Shown here: piece after piece, positions 37,234 to 48,938 of the stretch | How positions within the stretch are numbered: position 1 is the stretch's first letter | Layout: every line of letters starts with the position of its first letter | Assembly: GCA_021464415.1 (NCBI GenBank) | Contig: JAKCWG010000963.1 | Location: 372,001-436,000, forward strand | Source: Lonicera japonica | Lineage: Eukaryota; Streptophyta; Magnoliopsida; Dipsacales; Caprifoliaceae | Length of the DNA: 64,000 nucleotides | Direction: 5' to 3' | Notes under the pieces: generated by a model | Seen by the model: the letters and a program-made list of their open reading frames with translations, nothing else | What the model was told of the DNA's origin: nothing | The model's database searches: none | Program-made: the position numbers and the translations under genes

Positions 37234-38248
37234 ATGGATCCTCAAGAAGAAGCACGGGGTGGAAACGGTGGAAATCACCCCAACGCTCAAATCCAACCCA
37301 TCCAAGAACCACCAATAGCAACCATGAGAGATTATTTTCAACCACCAAGAAGCGCCACTCCATTATGTATCATTCTCCCACTAGCGGCTAACCGATTTAC
37401 AATTAAGCCGGGAATGATACCTCTTTTGCCAAGGTTTCATGGAATGGAATCCGAAAATCCATACTTACACCTCAAGGAGTTCGAAGAAGTGTGCTCCACT
37501 TTTCATGATCCACATGTAACCGAAGAGGTAGTAAGTCTCCAACTTTTTCCATTCTCATTAAAAGAAAAAGAAAAAACTTGGCTCAATGCACAAAGACCAC
37601 GTTCTATTACATCGTGGCAAGCTTTACAAACTAAATTTTTAAAGAAATTTTCCCCATTCATAGAACGAACGCTTTAAGGCGTCAAATTTCAAACTTTGCA
37701 CCATAAGATCAAGAAACTTTCTATGAATGTTGGGAAAGATACAAAAAACTTATAAATGCTTGTCCCCACCATGGGTACGAAAATTGGAATATGGTTAGTT
37801 TCTTTTACCAATCACTCACTCCCGAAATGAGAAAATTTGTAGAAATGATGTGTAATGGCACATTTCTAAGTAAAAATCCCGATGAGGCATTTGATTTCTT
37901 TGATTACATTGCCGAAAGTAACCAAACATGGGATACTTACAATTTTTTCAAAAGAAATATGCCTAATCGAGGTGGTTACTACCAATTAAAGGAAAGTGAT
38001 GATTTGGCAGCTAGACTTACATAATTGACCAAAAAATTGAAGCTTTAGAATTTTCAAAATCAAAATAGGTCAATTTGGTAGAAGAAGAAACTCTTTGTAG
38101 CATATATGATATGATAGGACATCCAACGGAAAAATGTCCTACCATACCAACCGTTAAGCAAGTTTTGCTTGACCCGGCCCAAGTAAATATGATGAATAAC
38201 TACAAAAGGCCGCAAAACTCACCATTTTAAACCTACAATAGTGAGTGG
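37234..38248 (+). pseudogene. gag: Athila gag, N-terminal and middle part, broken
   Basis: Start chosen at ATG 37234 (MDPQEEA), which opens the conserved part; the frame itself is open from 37141. Residues typical of Athila gag follow: RDYFQPP, FTIKPGM, FHGMESENPYLHLKEFEE and LQLFPFSLKEKEKTWLN. The frame ends at 37677, resumes in another frame after a one-base shift near 37670, and meets a stop at about 37705. It continues at 37791-38024 (YQSLTPEMRKFVEMMCNG) and decays. A zinc-knuckle remnant near 38095 reads CSIYDMIGHPTEKC, with tyrosine in place of the second cysteine. The capsid protein cannot be made from this copy. Confidence 0.85.
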
Positions 38249-39448
38249 ATGAATCATCGTAATTTTCGTTGGGATAATTCAAACACTCAAACTAATCAAG
38301 CTTCGAATTTTCAAAAATCTCAATCATCATATGTTCCCCCACCAAAAAGAAACTTGGAAGAAATGCTTACACAATTTATTCAAAAATCCGATCAAAATTT
38401 TCAAAAGATCGATCAACATGTGCAAAGATATGAGCAATACTTTCAAAGCAATGATTGTTCTATGAACGGTATGAGGAATTTTTTATCAAAAATGGCTCCA
38501 AATTTTTCAAACCAAGAGAAGTGTAAATTTCCCGCCCAAACTCTTGCAAATCCTCATGGGCAAACTATGATGGTTGAAGAGGGAACTTCTTCACAAGATG
38601 CATTAGAACATGTGAAATCTATCACCACTCTTCGAGGTGGAAAAATTGTTGGTAAAACTATCCACCCTAAGGCCCAAAATCCAAAGGAGGTAGTTCAATC
38701 AAAAGACCCCGAGGTGGTAGAAAAAGAGAGTAAAAAGAATGGGGAGGAAGTAATAGGAAATGAAGACATTGAAAAAATCAAAGAAAGTGTAAAAATTCCT
38801 TTTCCTCAAAGGCTACAACAATCTTCAAAACCAAATCAAAATGCCAAAATTTTGGAAGTTTTCAAACAAGTAAAAATCAACATTCCACTACTCGATGCGG
38901 TCAAACAAATTCCTTCTTACGGAAATTTTTTGAAAGACATGTGTACCACAAAAGGTAGGTTGAATGTTAAAAAAAAAGCTTTTATGACCGAACAAGTAAG
39001 CTCAATTTTGCAAAATACAAGAATTCCTAAATACAAGGACCCCGGTTGTCCAACGATTTCATGTATGATAGGAAATTGTCGAATAAAACGAGCTTTACTT
39101 GATTTAGGAGCAAGTGTGAATGTTCTTCCATTTTCAGTTTATGAACAATTGGGTTTAGGAGTGTTGAAGCCTACAAAAGTCACCATTCAATTACCGGATA
39201 GGTCTGTTAAGGTTCCACGAGGAATTATGGATGATGTACTTGTGCAAGTTGACAAACTTTTCTTCCCCATTGATTTTATAGTCATTGATACACAACCTGT
39301 CATAAATCCCGCAAATCAAATTCCTGTTATTTTAGGAAGACCATTTCTTGCAACATCCAATGCGATAATTAATTGTAAAAATGGTATTGTTAAATTAACA
39401 TTTGGAAACATGACTCTTGAGCAAAATGTGTTTTCATTAAGCAAGTAA
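38249..39448 (+). CDS. Athila gag C-terminus and aspartic protease
   Basis: A 399-codon open frame, the longest intact one in the element's gag-pol. The first ~150 residues are a low-complexity, Gln/Asn-rich tail (FRWDNSN, PPPKRNLEEML). The middle has VKINIPLLDAVKQIPSYGNF, conserved in Athila. The protease spans about residues 275-390, with the active-site loop ALLDLGASVNVLP, RSVKVPRGI and the flap-side VILGRPFLATSNA. Athila proteases normally have DLGAS in place of DTG or DSG, so this active site looks intact. The frame lies +1/-1 relative to both gag and pol, so it is open only by position. It is a piece of a broken polyprotein. Confidence 0.85.
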   Translation: MNHRNFRWDNSNTQTNQASNFQKSQSSYVPPPKRNLEEMLTQFIQKSDQNFQKIDQHVQRYEQYFQSNDCSMNGMRNFLSKMAPNFSNQEKCKFPAQTLANPHGQTMMVEEGTSSQDALEHVKSITTLRGGKIVGKTIHPKAQNPKEVVQSKDPEVVEKESKKNGEEVIGNEDIEKIKESVKIPFPQRLQQSSKPNQNAKILEVFKQVKINIPLLDAVKQIPSYGNFLKDMCTTKGRLNVKKKAFMTEQVSSILQNTRIPKYKDPGCPTISCMIGNCRIKRALLDLGASVNVLPFSVYEQLGLGVLKPTKVTIQLPDRSVKVPRGIMDDVLVQVDKLFFPIDFIVIDTQPVINPANQIPVILGRPFLATSNAIINCKNGIVKLTFGNMTLEQNVFSLSK

Positions 39449-39537
39449 GCATATGATTTTGAAGATGAAAATGAACACGTTAACATGATAGAGTCATTGG
39501 TTGAAGAACACTTTGAAATCTCTTTTGAAATGGATCA

Positions 39538-40820
39538 TTGGGAGACATTCTAACCACTCCCGAAGAATCCAACAATTGCAAACAAGTGTTTTCTTTGAAA
39601 AAAAGACAAATTGTGAAGAAGGAAGGTGAATCCAAACCATCGGCATCAATCGAAGGAAGAATGGATTTGAAGCCTTTGCCAAGAAACTTGAAATATGCTT
39701 TTCTAGGTACTTCCGGAACTTTTCTAGTGGTAATTTCTTTCGAACTTTCAAACGAACAAGAATAAAAGTTGGTAAGTATGCTCGGTAAGTGTAAAAAAGC
39801 CTTTGGTTGGAGTTTAGCCGATCTTAATGGAATTAGTCCTTTAATTTGTACTCATAAAATTTATTTAAAAGATGAAACTAAACCATCAAGACAATTTCAA
39901 CGCCGTTTAAATCCGCATATGCAAGAAGTTATAAGGAATGAGGTGTTAAAATTGCTTGATGCAAAAATAATCTATCCAATTTCGGATAGTAAGTGGGTAA
40001 GCCCTACCCAAGTCGTGCCTAAAAAATCCAGGCTTACGGTGGTTAAAAATGAGAACGATGAATTAATCCCACAAAGAGTCACTTTCGGGTGGCGTATGTG
40101 CATTGATTATCGTAAGCTAAATGCTGTAACACGTAAAGATCATTTTCCACTTCCTTTCCTAGATCAAATGCTAGAAAGAGTGGCGGGACATGAATTTTAT
40201 TGTTTCTTGGACGGATTTTCAGGGTACAATCAAATTGAAATCGATTTGGATGATCAAGAAAAAATAACTTTTACATGTCCATTTGGCACATTTGCATATC
40301 GAAGGATGCCATTTGGATTATGTAATGCCCCCGCTACTTTCCAAAGATGCATGCTAAGTATTTTTAGCGGTCTTGTGGAAAGAACTTTAGAAGTGTTTAT
40401 GGATGACTTCACCGTTTACGGTGGGTCATTCGATAATTGTTTGTTAAATCTTGAGCAGGTTCTAGAAAGATGTGTAGAAAAGCGGCTTGTACTCAATTGG
40501 AAGAAATGTCATTTTATGGTGATAAAAGGGATTGTGTTGGGCCATGTCGTGTCAAAAAAAGGAATCGAAGTCGACAAAGCTAAGGTGGACCTCATTGCCA
40601 AACTGCCAACTCCAAAAACGGTCAAAGATGTACGCTCATTTTTGGGCCATGCTGGATTATACCGAAGATTTATACAAAATTTTAGCCTAATCGATAAACC
40701 AATGTGTAATCTTCTCCTCAAAGATGCCCCGTTCGAGTGGACCGATCAATGTGAGGAAGCCTTCAACAAACTCAAACAATTGCTCACCACCGCTCCCATT
40801 ATGCAAAGCCGGATTGGAAT
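39538..40820 (+). pseudogene. pol: Athila reverse transcriptase
   Basis: One frame from 39538 to about 40815, interrupted by TAA at 39763 before KLVSMLGKCKKAFGWS. All main RT blocks are present: RRLNPHMQEVI, WRMCIDYRKLNAVTRKDHFP, FLDGFSGYNQIEID with one catalytic aspartate, MPFGLCNAPATFQRCM, FMDDFTVYGGSF with the catalytic pair, and GHVVSKKGIEVDKAKVD in the thumb. A one-base shift near 40815 breaks the link to RNase H. The protein copies genomic RNA into DNA in the virus-like particle. Catalytic residues survive, so decay is recent. Confidence 0.92.
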
Positions 40821-41421
40821 CTTCCATTCGAACTTATGTGTGATGCAAGCGACTACGCAATTGGTGCGGTTCTCGGGCAAAGGAAGGACAAGAACTCGGG
40901 TGTGATTTATTATGCTAGCCGAACTCTCAATGAGGCTCAAAATGAATTACACCACTACCGAGAAGGAACTCCTTGCAATTATGTTTGCTCTCGACAAGTT
41001 TCAGTCCTATCTCATCGGCTCACAAATCCTAATCTTCACGGACCATGCGGCTCTTAAATACTTGTTTACAAAGAAGGATGCTAAGCCGCGACTCTTGTGT
41101 TGGATTCTTCTGCTCCAAGAATTTAACATCATGATCAAAGACAAGGAAGGAGTCGAAAATGTGGTGGCTGACCATTTATCAAGGCTAATGTTCAATGATC
41201 CCATCGACGAAAGCCCAATCAAAGACTCATTTCCCGATGAGCACTTGTTCTCAATTACATCTTCTCCATGGTATGCCGATATTGTCAATTTCATCGTCAC
41301 TGGAGAGATGCCAAAATCATGGAGCTCACAAGACAAAAGAAGATTCATCAACGAGGCTAAACATTTCTATTGGGACGAGCCATATCTTTTAAAATATTGC
41401 TCGGATCAAATCATTCGTTGA
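40821..41421 (+). pseudogene. pol: Athila RNase H
   Basis: It begins in the third frame with MCDASDYAIGAVLG (40836), returns to the RT frame by a second shift near 40955, then reads TEKELLAIMFALDKFQSYL, FTDHAALKYLFTKKDAKP and ENVVADHLSRL. These provide the D-E-D residues expected of the nuclease that removes RNA from the hybrid. The two shifts compensate each other. The frame ends at TGA 41419-41421, where relatives continue with arginine into integrase; CGA to TGA is a single C-to-T change. Confidence 0.88.
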
Positions 41422-42555
41422 TGCATTCCGGATGAGGAAGTTGAAAGTGTGCTAACCTTTTGCCACACCGAAGCTTGTGCTGGCCACTTCTCTTCCAAAA
41501 AGACTGCGGCAAAGATTCTTCAATGTGGCCTTTATCGGCCTACCTTGTTCAAAGATACGCACCACTATTGCAAAACATGCTCGAGATGCCAAATGCTTGG
41601 GGGAATAACAAGACGAAGCATGATGCCACTCAACCCCATCTTAATTCTTGAAATCATCGATTGTTGGGGCATCGATTTTATGGGACCTTTTCCACCCTCG
41701 TTTGGTAATGTTTATATTTTAGTTACTTTAGATTATGTTTCTAAATGGGTGGAAGCCAAAGCTTGCAAAACAAATGACCACAATATGCTGATTCACTTTT
41801 TAAAAGAAAATATATTTGCAAGGTTTGGAATTCCAAAAGCAATGATAAGTGATCGTGGTACACATTTTTGTAACTGATTTTTTGAAAAACTCATGCGCAA
41901 GTATGGTGTGACTCACAAGATATCCCTCGCTTATCATCCCCAAACAAATGGGCAAGCGGAACTTGCAAATAGGGAAATTAAACAAATTTTGGAAAAAACG
42001 GTAAATCCAAATCGCAAAGATTGGTCTTTACACGTGAATGATACGTTTTGGGCATATCGAACAGTTTTTAAAACTAATCTCAACATTTCTCACTATCGTT
42101 TGGTATTTGGAAAATCATGCCACTTGCCCGTGGAATTAGAACATAAATCTTTTTCGGCAATTAAGAAATTGAACTTTGATTTCAAAGAAGCGGGCGAAAA
42201 TTGAAAACTCCAAATTGAGGAAATTGAGAAGTTAAGAAGAGATGCATATGAAAATTCAAAAATAAGCAAGGACCAAGAGAAAAAATTTCATGACAAAAAT
42301 ATTTTGAGAAAAGATTTTCAAATTGGTCAAAAAGTCCTTGTTTATGATTCTTGTCTACATCTCTTCCCAGAAAAGTTAAAATCAAGATGGACCGGCCCAT
42401 TCATTATTAAACACGTTTATCCATACGGAGCCGTGATGGTGGAGGATCCCAAAAATGGCTTTGAATTTAAAGTCAATGGCCAAAGATTAAAGCAATTTTT
42501 GGAGATCCCGACTTTAGAGGAGTCCGTCCCTCTAAAGGAACCAACCTATGTGTAA
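41422..42555 (+). pseudogene. pol: Athila integrase
   Basis: Same frame as RT. The zinc domain has [10 protein letters not shown] and CKTCSRCQ (HHCC). The core has [13 protein letters not shown] (first D), [10 protein letters not shown] (second D) and [13 protein letters not shown] (E), so the catalytic triad is visible. The C-terminal domain has LHLFPEKLKSRW, GPF and NGQRLKQFLE. Stops TGA at 41875 (after THFCN) and TGA at 42202 (after EAGEN) replace arginine codons; the old element at 33707 keeps Arg at the first. The frame ends properly at 42555. Integrase would insert cDNA and cause the 5-bp duplication. Confidence 0.9.
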
Positions 42556-43283
42556 AAACATAGGTTGTCTTATGTAAATAATGTCTATATTTGTGTTTAA
42601 GTATTTTTTTGTAGCACAAGAAAACCATTCCAAAAAGATTTGGCCAGAAAATGAAGAAGGAAGCAAAGTGCAGCCAAAATGGGATCCTGAGAGTGACCAA
42701 GATCGATCTTGGGAAGATTTGAATACCAGTGGAAAAACAAAGCAGCAACTGAGAGAAAGTAAGATTGATCTTGCTCAAGGCAAGATCGATGTTGGGCCAA
42801 AATCTCTTCATTCACATAATTACAAAGCCAATCCCGAGAGCAAGCAAGATCGATCTTGGCTACCCAAGATCGATCTTGGCTACTGTAGTCAGCACATAAC
42901 AGTTTTTTTTAAACCCATTATCGAGCCTTTTTCTCCACTTCTTCTTCCCACTTCGAAAAACCATAACTCCCACCCTTTAGACACCTAAAAGAAACGCCCC
43001 TCTCATCATTATTTACCATCCCTCTTCATAACTCCCATCATCACCATCAAAACCCTAGCCCCCATTTCATCTCTCCATCACCAACTCCCACACCCACAAG
43101 CCCTAGATTCCGAATTTCTCCATTCTCTCACTCTAAAAATCAACTCTCTTCATCATTTACAACCATTCCCTCATCCAATATCCATTTCTCAATCACCAAG
43201 CCCTTCAATTTCGAAAATTACCAAACCCAAGGTGTTGAAATCAACCAATCACTTCTTTTTTATCCACCAAAAAGCATTCTCAA
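42556..43283 (+). promoter_or_regulatory. Pol-ORF3 spacer with internal palindrome cluster
   Basis: Sites of the element's own palindrome: perfect 16-mers at 42697-42712 and 42864-42879, a 14-mer at 42845-42858, and degenerate sites at 42761-42772 and 42781-42794. Centres are 62, 21, 64 and 20 bp apart. About 350 bp of pyrimidine-rich, leader-like DNA (ACCCTAGCC, CTCTCC phrases) then leads to the ORF3 ATG at 43284. I see no clear TATA box. The layout suggests an internal promoter for ORF3; this is inference. Confidence 0.5.
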
Positions 43284-44473
43284 ATGGCTTCTTCAAAATC
43301 TCAAAGGCGGAAAAATGTCACCAAACCAACTGAAGTCAAGCCCAATCCAAGGCGTGGTTACCAAGGGTTTGGAAGTGAGGTTGAGAAGACATGGTACGAA
43401 GATTGGTTTAGCACTCGAACGATTGTAGCGGAGAGAGCTTCGGCAATTGATGAACTCTTTGATTTTTCATTTCTCATGTCAATTATTCGAAGGCCGGGTT
43501 GGGAAATTTTCTCAAAACAAACATAAGCGACTGCAATGCTACTATTTGTCGAGAATTTATCGCATCACTTATCGAAAAGGAAAAATATGATTGTGTTGCC
43601 TTTGTCCGAGGTAAGGAAATCCCCTTTAATCCCACTGTTTTGAGTAATTTCTTAAAAATTCCACTTGTTACACCATACACACTTCCCATCACTTCGCCCG
43701 ACCAAACACCGGATGAGGACCTTATTCATGTGGCTCTTATGGGAACTCCAAAACCCCATGATAAATTCAAAATCAATGCCACCCAACTCCTACCTCCAAT
43801 GCACAAATTGTGGATGGTGGTGTGTAATTGTTTGTATCCAACCACCCACAAAAGTCACCTCTATCTTGATGGAGCTCTAATCATGTACACAATTGCTACC
43901 GACCAAAGCATATGCCTCATTCGTTACTTTGTGAACATGATAAGCCGCACCGCAACCAAAATTGAGGCAAAGGAGACAATCAAGTTAGGAGTGATAATTA
44001 CCCAGTTTTGTGCCCATTTTGGAGTGGAAGATCGGGAAGGTGACCAAATTATTAAACAATTAGGGATTGTAAAAAACTCGACTCTCAAACGGTCTCAAGG
44101 GCATCTTCATACCCAACCTTCTGGAGGTCCAACGGCAATGGAGGAAGAGGAAGATCCGCAAGCGGAAGGAGGGGAGCAAGTACAACCACTAAGGCGGCGA
44201 AAATGAGCACACATGGCTTCGGGAGAAGGCTCTTCAGCTCAAGCACCACAAGCCACGGGTTTTAAAGAAATCAAGTAATTAATGATGGCTACGGAGGAGC
44301 GCCAAATCAAGCGGATGGAAGACTTCTGCCAAGAAAGCAACGAGCACTACGAGACATTGAGCAAAAGGGAGGACGATCATTACCAAGACATTGTCAACCG
44401 ATTCCAAGCATGGGATGCAAATTTCCAAGTATGGGATGCTCGATTCCACCCACCACCACCACCGCCAATGTGA
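43284..44473 (+). pseudogene. Athila ORF3 (plant transposon-associated protein)
   Basis: Starts ATG 43284 (MASSKSQRRKN), with a basic N-terminus. A frameshift near 43500 separates RRPGWE from NFLKTNISDCNATICREF. The middle reads CREFIASL, AFVRGKEIPFNPTVLSNFLK, then PPMHKLWMVVCNCLYPTT and LDGALIMYTIATD. The tail (44282-44473) is helical and proline-rich: RQIKRMEDFCQ ... FQVWDARFHPPPPPP. Stops at 44204 and 44276 lie in the same frame as the tail. The pattern resembles the family I know as putative plant transposon protein (PF20167); an HMM search would decide. It also resembles the copia ORF3 at 57380. Its function is unknown. Confidence 0.6.
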
Positions 44474-44798
44474 AGCCTTAATTTAATGCTTGTTTCTTGT
44501 AGGTTTTTGAAGACAATGGCACTTATGTTTTATTTCCTCTTTTGGTTTTTGATGGTGTGAACACCCCAATCCACGACTCTCGTGCGAATACTGATTTTCT
44601 TTAATCATCCTGCATTTAATCATGAATCATCATACATGCAGAAAGACTGATAGGAAAGACTCCAATTTTGGACGCGTCGGGAGTCTAAAATAACCCTTGT
44701 TGCCTCTTCGCTTACTAGGACGGTTAGAAAATTTGGTTTTTTTTTCCGAGCGCTCCTGCGCATTTTTTATGAGCCAGCCGCACCCCCCTGTCGCACGC

Positions 44799-44942
44799 CC
44801 AACCGTACGGTTGGCACATCCTAACCGCACCCCCTAGCCGCACGCCCAACCGTACGGCTACCTGCGAACCGTACGGTTGGCAACTCCTAACTGCACCCCC
44901 TAGCCGCACGCCCAACCGTACGGCTACCTGCCAGCCGTACGG
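44799..44942. promoter_or_regulatory. CCGTACGG palindrome array, Tat LTR
   Basis: Five CCGTACGG cores centred at 44806.5, 44853.5, 44872.5, 44919.5 and 44938.5, spaced 47, 19, 47 and 19 bp (a 66-bp tandem unit). The first extends to a perfect 16-mer CCAACCGTACGGTTGG and the third to AACCGTACGGTT. The last lies about 95 bp upstream of the TATA box. Confidence 0.65.
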
Positions 44943-45033
44943 ATGGCACACCCCTGTCGCACGCCCCAGCCGCACCCCATGCGGCTACCCCTACGGTTGG
45001 CCTCTTTTGGAGCGTTTTTGGCGCAAATGTTGC

Positions 45034-45041
45034 TATAAATA
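45034..45041 (+). promoter_or_regulatory. TATA box of Tat LTR
   Basis: TATAAATA, followed by GGACCCTTGGG. The same phrase occurs near 19802 (forward copy) and near 17650 (reverse copy). Confidence 0.65.
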
Positions 45042-45896
45042 GGACCCTTGGGATCCCATTTTGGGATCATCAACATGGAATAGTATTTTTGGTAAGTAGG
45101 AGCTTTGTCAAAGTCTCTAGAGAGTCATTTTAGAGAAATTCTGAAAGAGAATTTCTAGAGAGAAGTTTTAGAGAGAGAAAATCTAGAGAGAGAAAGTTTT
45201 AGAGAGAGAGAAGGAAGCAAGCAAGGCAATTAGGCAAGGCTCTTATTTCTTCTTCAGGCGCATCAGGTACGTCTTTCTACCAAATCCTTAATTTCAGTAC
45301 CGCATTTAATTTCACTTTTAATACAGAAAATTAGATAACTTGCAAAGAAGTTCATTGCTTTCAAATAAATCCTTTCTAAGTTTTACAAGAAATCTAAAAT
45401 CCGTTTTGACACGTTTTCAAAACAAACAAAAATACAAAAACAGTTTCCAAAAGAATGGAACTACGAGACTCTGATTTCATTCTACGAATGAATATGTAGG
45501 CGCTCGCAAAGCTCGAGTCTGATTTCAAAATATTGTTTTAAATCAAATTTATCTGGAAAGGACTATTCTGAAAACTATTCAAACTACTTGCAAGATATCT
45601 AAAATAGGAATTAGATGCATGATCCATTAAGAGATCGAAAGGGCGAATTGGGTGCCTAACACCTTCCCAATTCGTAACGTAGTTCCCGAACCCTAGCAAA
45701 GTCAATTTTCAGAATAAATCTCTGGTTTCAAACGTATGAAAGATAGTTCATTTTTGAATTATCCTTCGTACGATCTTTTGTTTGTTTTCTTGTAAAACAA
45801 ACTGGCGACTCTACAAAACACGTTTTCAAATAAAACCGAGAACGAAAGACTCTTCTTTTCTTCTCTCAGGGTACGGGTCCGGATACTCACAGATGG

Positions 45897-47230
45897 TTTT
45901 TAAGTAACTTGTGATAACTTTTAATTATTAGGTTTGTTTTGGATTTTTAAGGTTATTTTGGGATTAGTACTTTTTGTTAAACTCATGCTTTTGCTTTCAA
46001 ATGGGTATGCTAATTCTAACCTAACCTTGTTTTTAGTTGTATATATGTGTGTTATTTTTCTCATTTTGTAGATCTTGCCCTATCCATGGAAACAAATTCT
46101 CCAAAGAATTTATTGCTTCAAGCATTGGGGACAATGCTCACTTCAAGTTGGGGGGTAAGGAAATGTAATTTTTGCATTACATTTCAAATTTTTGCTTGTT
46201 TTGCTTAAATTCCATGTGTAAGCCCCAATTTTTTTTGAAATCATGATATAGTTTAATCTCCATGCTTAGAATTTCAAAATTTTCAATTCATGTTCAATTT
46301 ATGATATTGGCATGATAACTCTTGATTAGGATAAGCATGCTAGTGATATCTCTCAATATCTATCTTTAATTAGGTTTGAGTTCCTCCCAAATTGCCTTTT
46401 GCCACCAAAAATGCTCATTTGCTTTAAAATTGAGCTTTTGCTAATTCAATTGAGTTGTTTTTATCCTAAGAAAGAAACTTGTTTTCAAAAAAAAAAGAAG
46501 AAAAGGCAAGCACTATCCTTATTTTGAAAAGATAAAACACTTGGAGGTATGGCTTTTTCCTCTAAACTTGACTTAAATGCTCCATTTGGTAATCACATAG
46601 CCTAAATTCTACACTTGAGATAGATGGAAAAGGCTGCCTTATGAATTGGAGTGGAGCTGCCTTGTGAAAAACAAAGTAGCTTCATGCGCTTACAAAAGAA
46701 AATAAAAGGAAAAGGCTACCTATTCATTACGCGTGAAAGCGCCTCTATTTTCTTGTAGACAATCCAAGAAAGAAAGAGAAATAATCTTAAGATATTTTGA
46801 AAGTAAAAGTGCGCCCTCATTTGAAAAATATTCTTCTTTCAAAAGGATAATCAAAACTCATTCTTGATATGTTAAAGAAAAGCTCTTTTAAATCAAAAAC
46901 CCCACACACAAGAAAGATGCATTTGGAACTCTTGTCTAAATTCATATAGATACTTTGAGATTCTATTTGTTTGCTACAAATTCTAAAGAGGCGTTTGACA
47001 TGCTAAATCATGGCTTGCACAATGAAATTGAAACTAAGCATGAATATTAGGCACTATCATGATTTGAATGTTTGTAGGTATCATCTCTGAAAACCTTCAT
47101 GAGAAGGCCACTCGTCCTCTTTGGGTACTTTGAGGTTTAAATGATACGATGCATATAGCCAAATGCATCCTTTTTGTAGGTATATTGCATAGACTTGCTA
47201 AGGGACTAGCAAGTAGTAAGTTGGGGGGTG
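45897..47230 (+). mobile_element. Athila 3' noncoding region and polypurine tract
   Basis: No coding sequence. The phrases TCAAGTTGGGGGGTAAGG near 46143 and AGTTGGGGGGTG at 47219-47230 are purine-rich; the second abuts the 3' LTR and is the polypurine tract. Content is otherwise AT-rich. Confidence 0.7.
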
Positions 47231-48938
47231 TGATAAGTGCATTATAATGCACTTGTATAAGCATATACAGGAACATTATAGTACACTTATATGGCTAAAC
47301 ACGTGAAATAAACTCCAAATTACTTCTTGTTGAATCATTAGCAAATTAGGTTACTAATCCAATTTTGCAAGCTCAATTGTGTACAAAAGGTTGTACTTTG
47401 TTGATATGTGGAAATTCATTGGAAAGAATGGCAAGAAAAAGAAGTTGAAAGAATTAGAGAAGATTGAGAGAAGCTTGGGCAAAGAAAAGAAGATTTTGAG
47501 ACATTCGAAGAAGCCAAGATCGATCTTGGCATTAGTAAGATTGATCTTCGTCCCTGCCAGCCTTTGGAAAAAAGGACCCGAGAGCTTCCAAGATCGATCT
47601 TGGCATCCCAAGATCGATCTTACCCCTTCACCACCAGTAGCTTTGAAGCAAGATCGATCTTGGGCACCTGCAGATATTTTTCAACAACTTGCATCAACTT
47701 GCCAACTTGTGCAACTTTTTACAACTCACCTTTTTGCAACCTGGCCACTTGTCCCCACCTCCTGAGTACTTCTATAAATAGTGGGGCAAGGTTCAAAGCT
47801 AATATATACAACTTTAGAGAGAGAAATACTCTTGTAATTGAGAGAGAATTAAGAGAGAAAAATTAAGAGAAATTTCCATTTTCTTCTTGTATTCTCCTTC
47901 ACTTGTAATAAACTCTTTCCATCTTTATTAATACAAGTGCTCTTTTGATTCTACATCTCCTTTAACATGATTTCATCATCTATAGAGGAGTGAATCACCT
48001 AGCTTAGGCTAGGGGGTGAAGTTGTTGTAAACATAAACATGATTCGGGTTCCAAATTCCTTTAAGCTTCATGCCTAGTGTTGTCAAATAATTGTGCTTGT
48101 CTATTATCAAACACGTTTCATACTATTTGATGATTTAAAACACCATAAAGATTATAAAACTTCCATTTAAATTTCCTTTGCTTCCTTATGCCAAGTATAT
48201 GGAACTCTTTTGTAATTTGTGGATATGTTTAGTATATCAATGATTGTTAGACTCCTCATGCCAAGTATGATGAGTACTATAGAAATCATTAATATACAAA
48301 CAAAGAACTTCAAGCGAGCATATATTATTCAACAACCACCATTGTAAATGGATGGCTATGCTTTTCATATAAAATTAGAAATGTTTGTTTCAAATATGGT
48401 CACATCTTGTGGTTAAGTGTAAAGTATGATTTTATTTTCCCTTGTCACCTACAACACTTAAATACACTTTGCGCCTCTATTTGAGAACTTTCTAATTGCT
48501 TATTTATTCTTTTAATGTGATGTTTGCCTTTCCTCATTTAGTGGCCTAGTGGAGTTGGATTGGTTGTATTTCCTCGAAATCTTTTACCGCCAACGTCTAG
48601 GCTACCTCTTGACAAGCAAATAAAAATCACACTAAAATAAATAAATGAGCCGGATAGGAATCATAAAACATGGTTATTATAAAACAACAAATGATCCCCC
48701 AAAGCCTTTGCTTTCTTTAAATACAAGAACAATTTCGTAAATTCTAAAGTATGTTTTAAACTTTCGTAAAACAATTCACAATACAACTTTCAATTAATTA
48801 ATATCTATTATATGAAGCTCGTGACATACAACGCTTTCCTCCCCTCCCTATGGTTCGACACTCGGACTTCCACAGTCTATATTGCAACTTGACTGCCTAC
48901 ACTTGGGTGTATACGATTGCACTATTTTTCACGCGTCA
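47231..48938 (+). mobile_element. Athila 3' LTR
   Basis: 1,708 bp, TGATAAGTGC...GCGTCA. Palindromes lie at 47514-47529 and 47588-47603 (perfect), 47610-47621 and 47649-47662, at the same spacing as in the 5' LTR. TATA box at 47773-47780. The second site of the 5' LTR is degraded here (AAGATTGATCTTCG). Confidence 0.93.

Larger units (their letters stand above)
44556..45891 (+). mobile_element. Solo Tat-type LTR, TSD GATGG
   Basis: 1,336 bp, starting TGTGAACACCCCAATCC and ending CCGGATACTCACA, with perfect GATGG duplications at 44551-44555 and 45892-45896. It is inserted in the 3' noncoding part of the Athila element, just after ORF3. It has a palindrome array at 44799-44942, a TATA box at 45034 and a GAGAGAGA leader from about 45117. 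Confidence 0.93.
35310..48938 (+). mobile_element. Complete Athila-type Ty3/gypsy element, TSD ATTGC
   Basis: Two LTRs of identical length (1,708 bp) flank an internal region in the order primer-binding site, gag, protease, reverse transcriptase, RNase H, integrase, ORF3, polypurine tract. Perfect ATTGC duplications lie at 35305-35309 and 48939-48943. Length is 13,629 bp, or about 12.3 kb without the Tat solo LTR at 44556-45891. The two LTRs differ by scattered substitutions (a few percent by eye), so the insertion is fairly young. Stops and frameshifts in gag, pol and ORF3 make it non-autonomous. Confidence 0.95.

Noticed and set aside
44724..44975. Minus-strand frames with repeated VRLG
   Set aside because: Translation of the Tat palindrome array.
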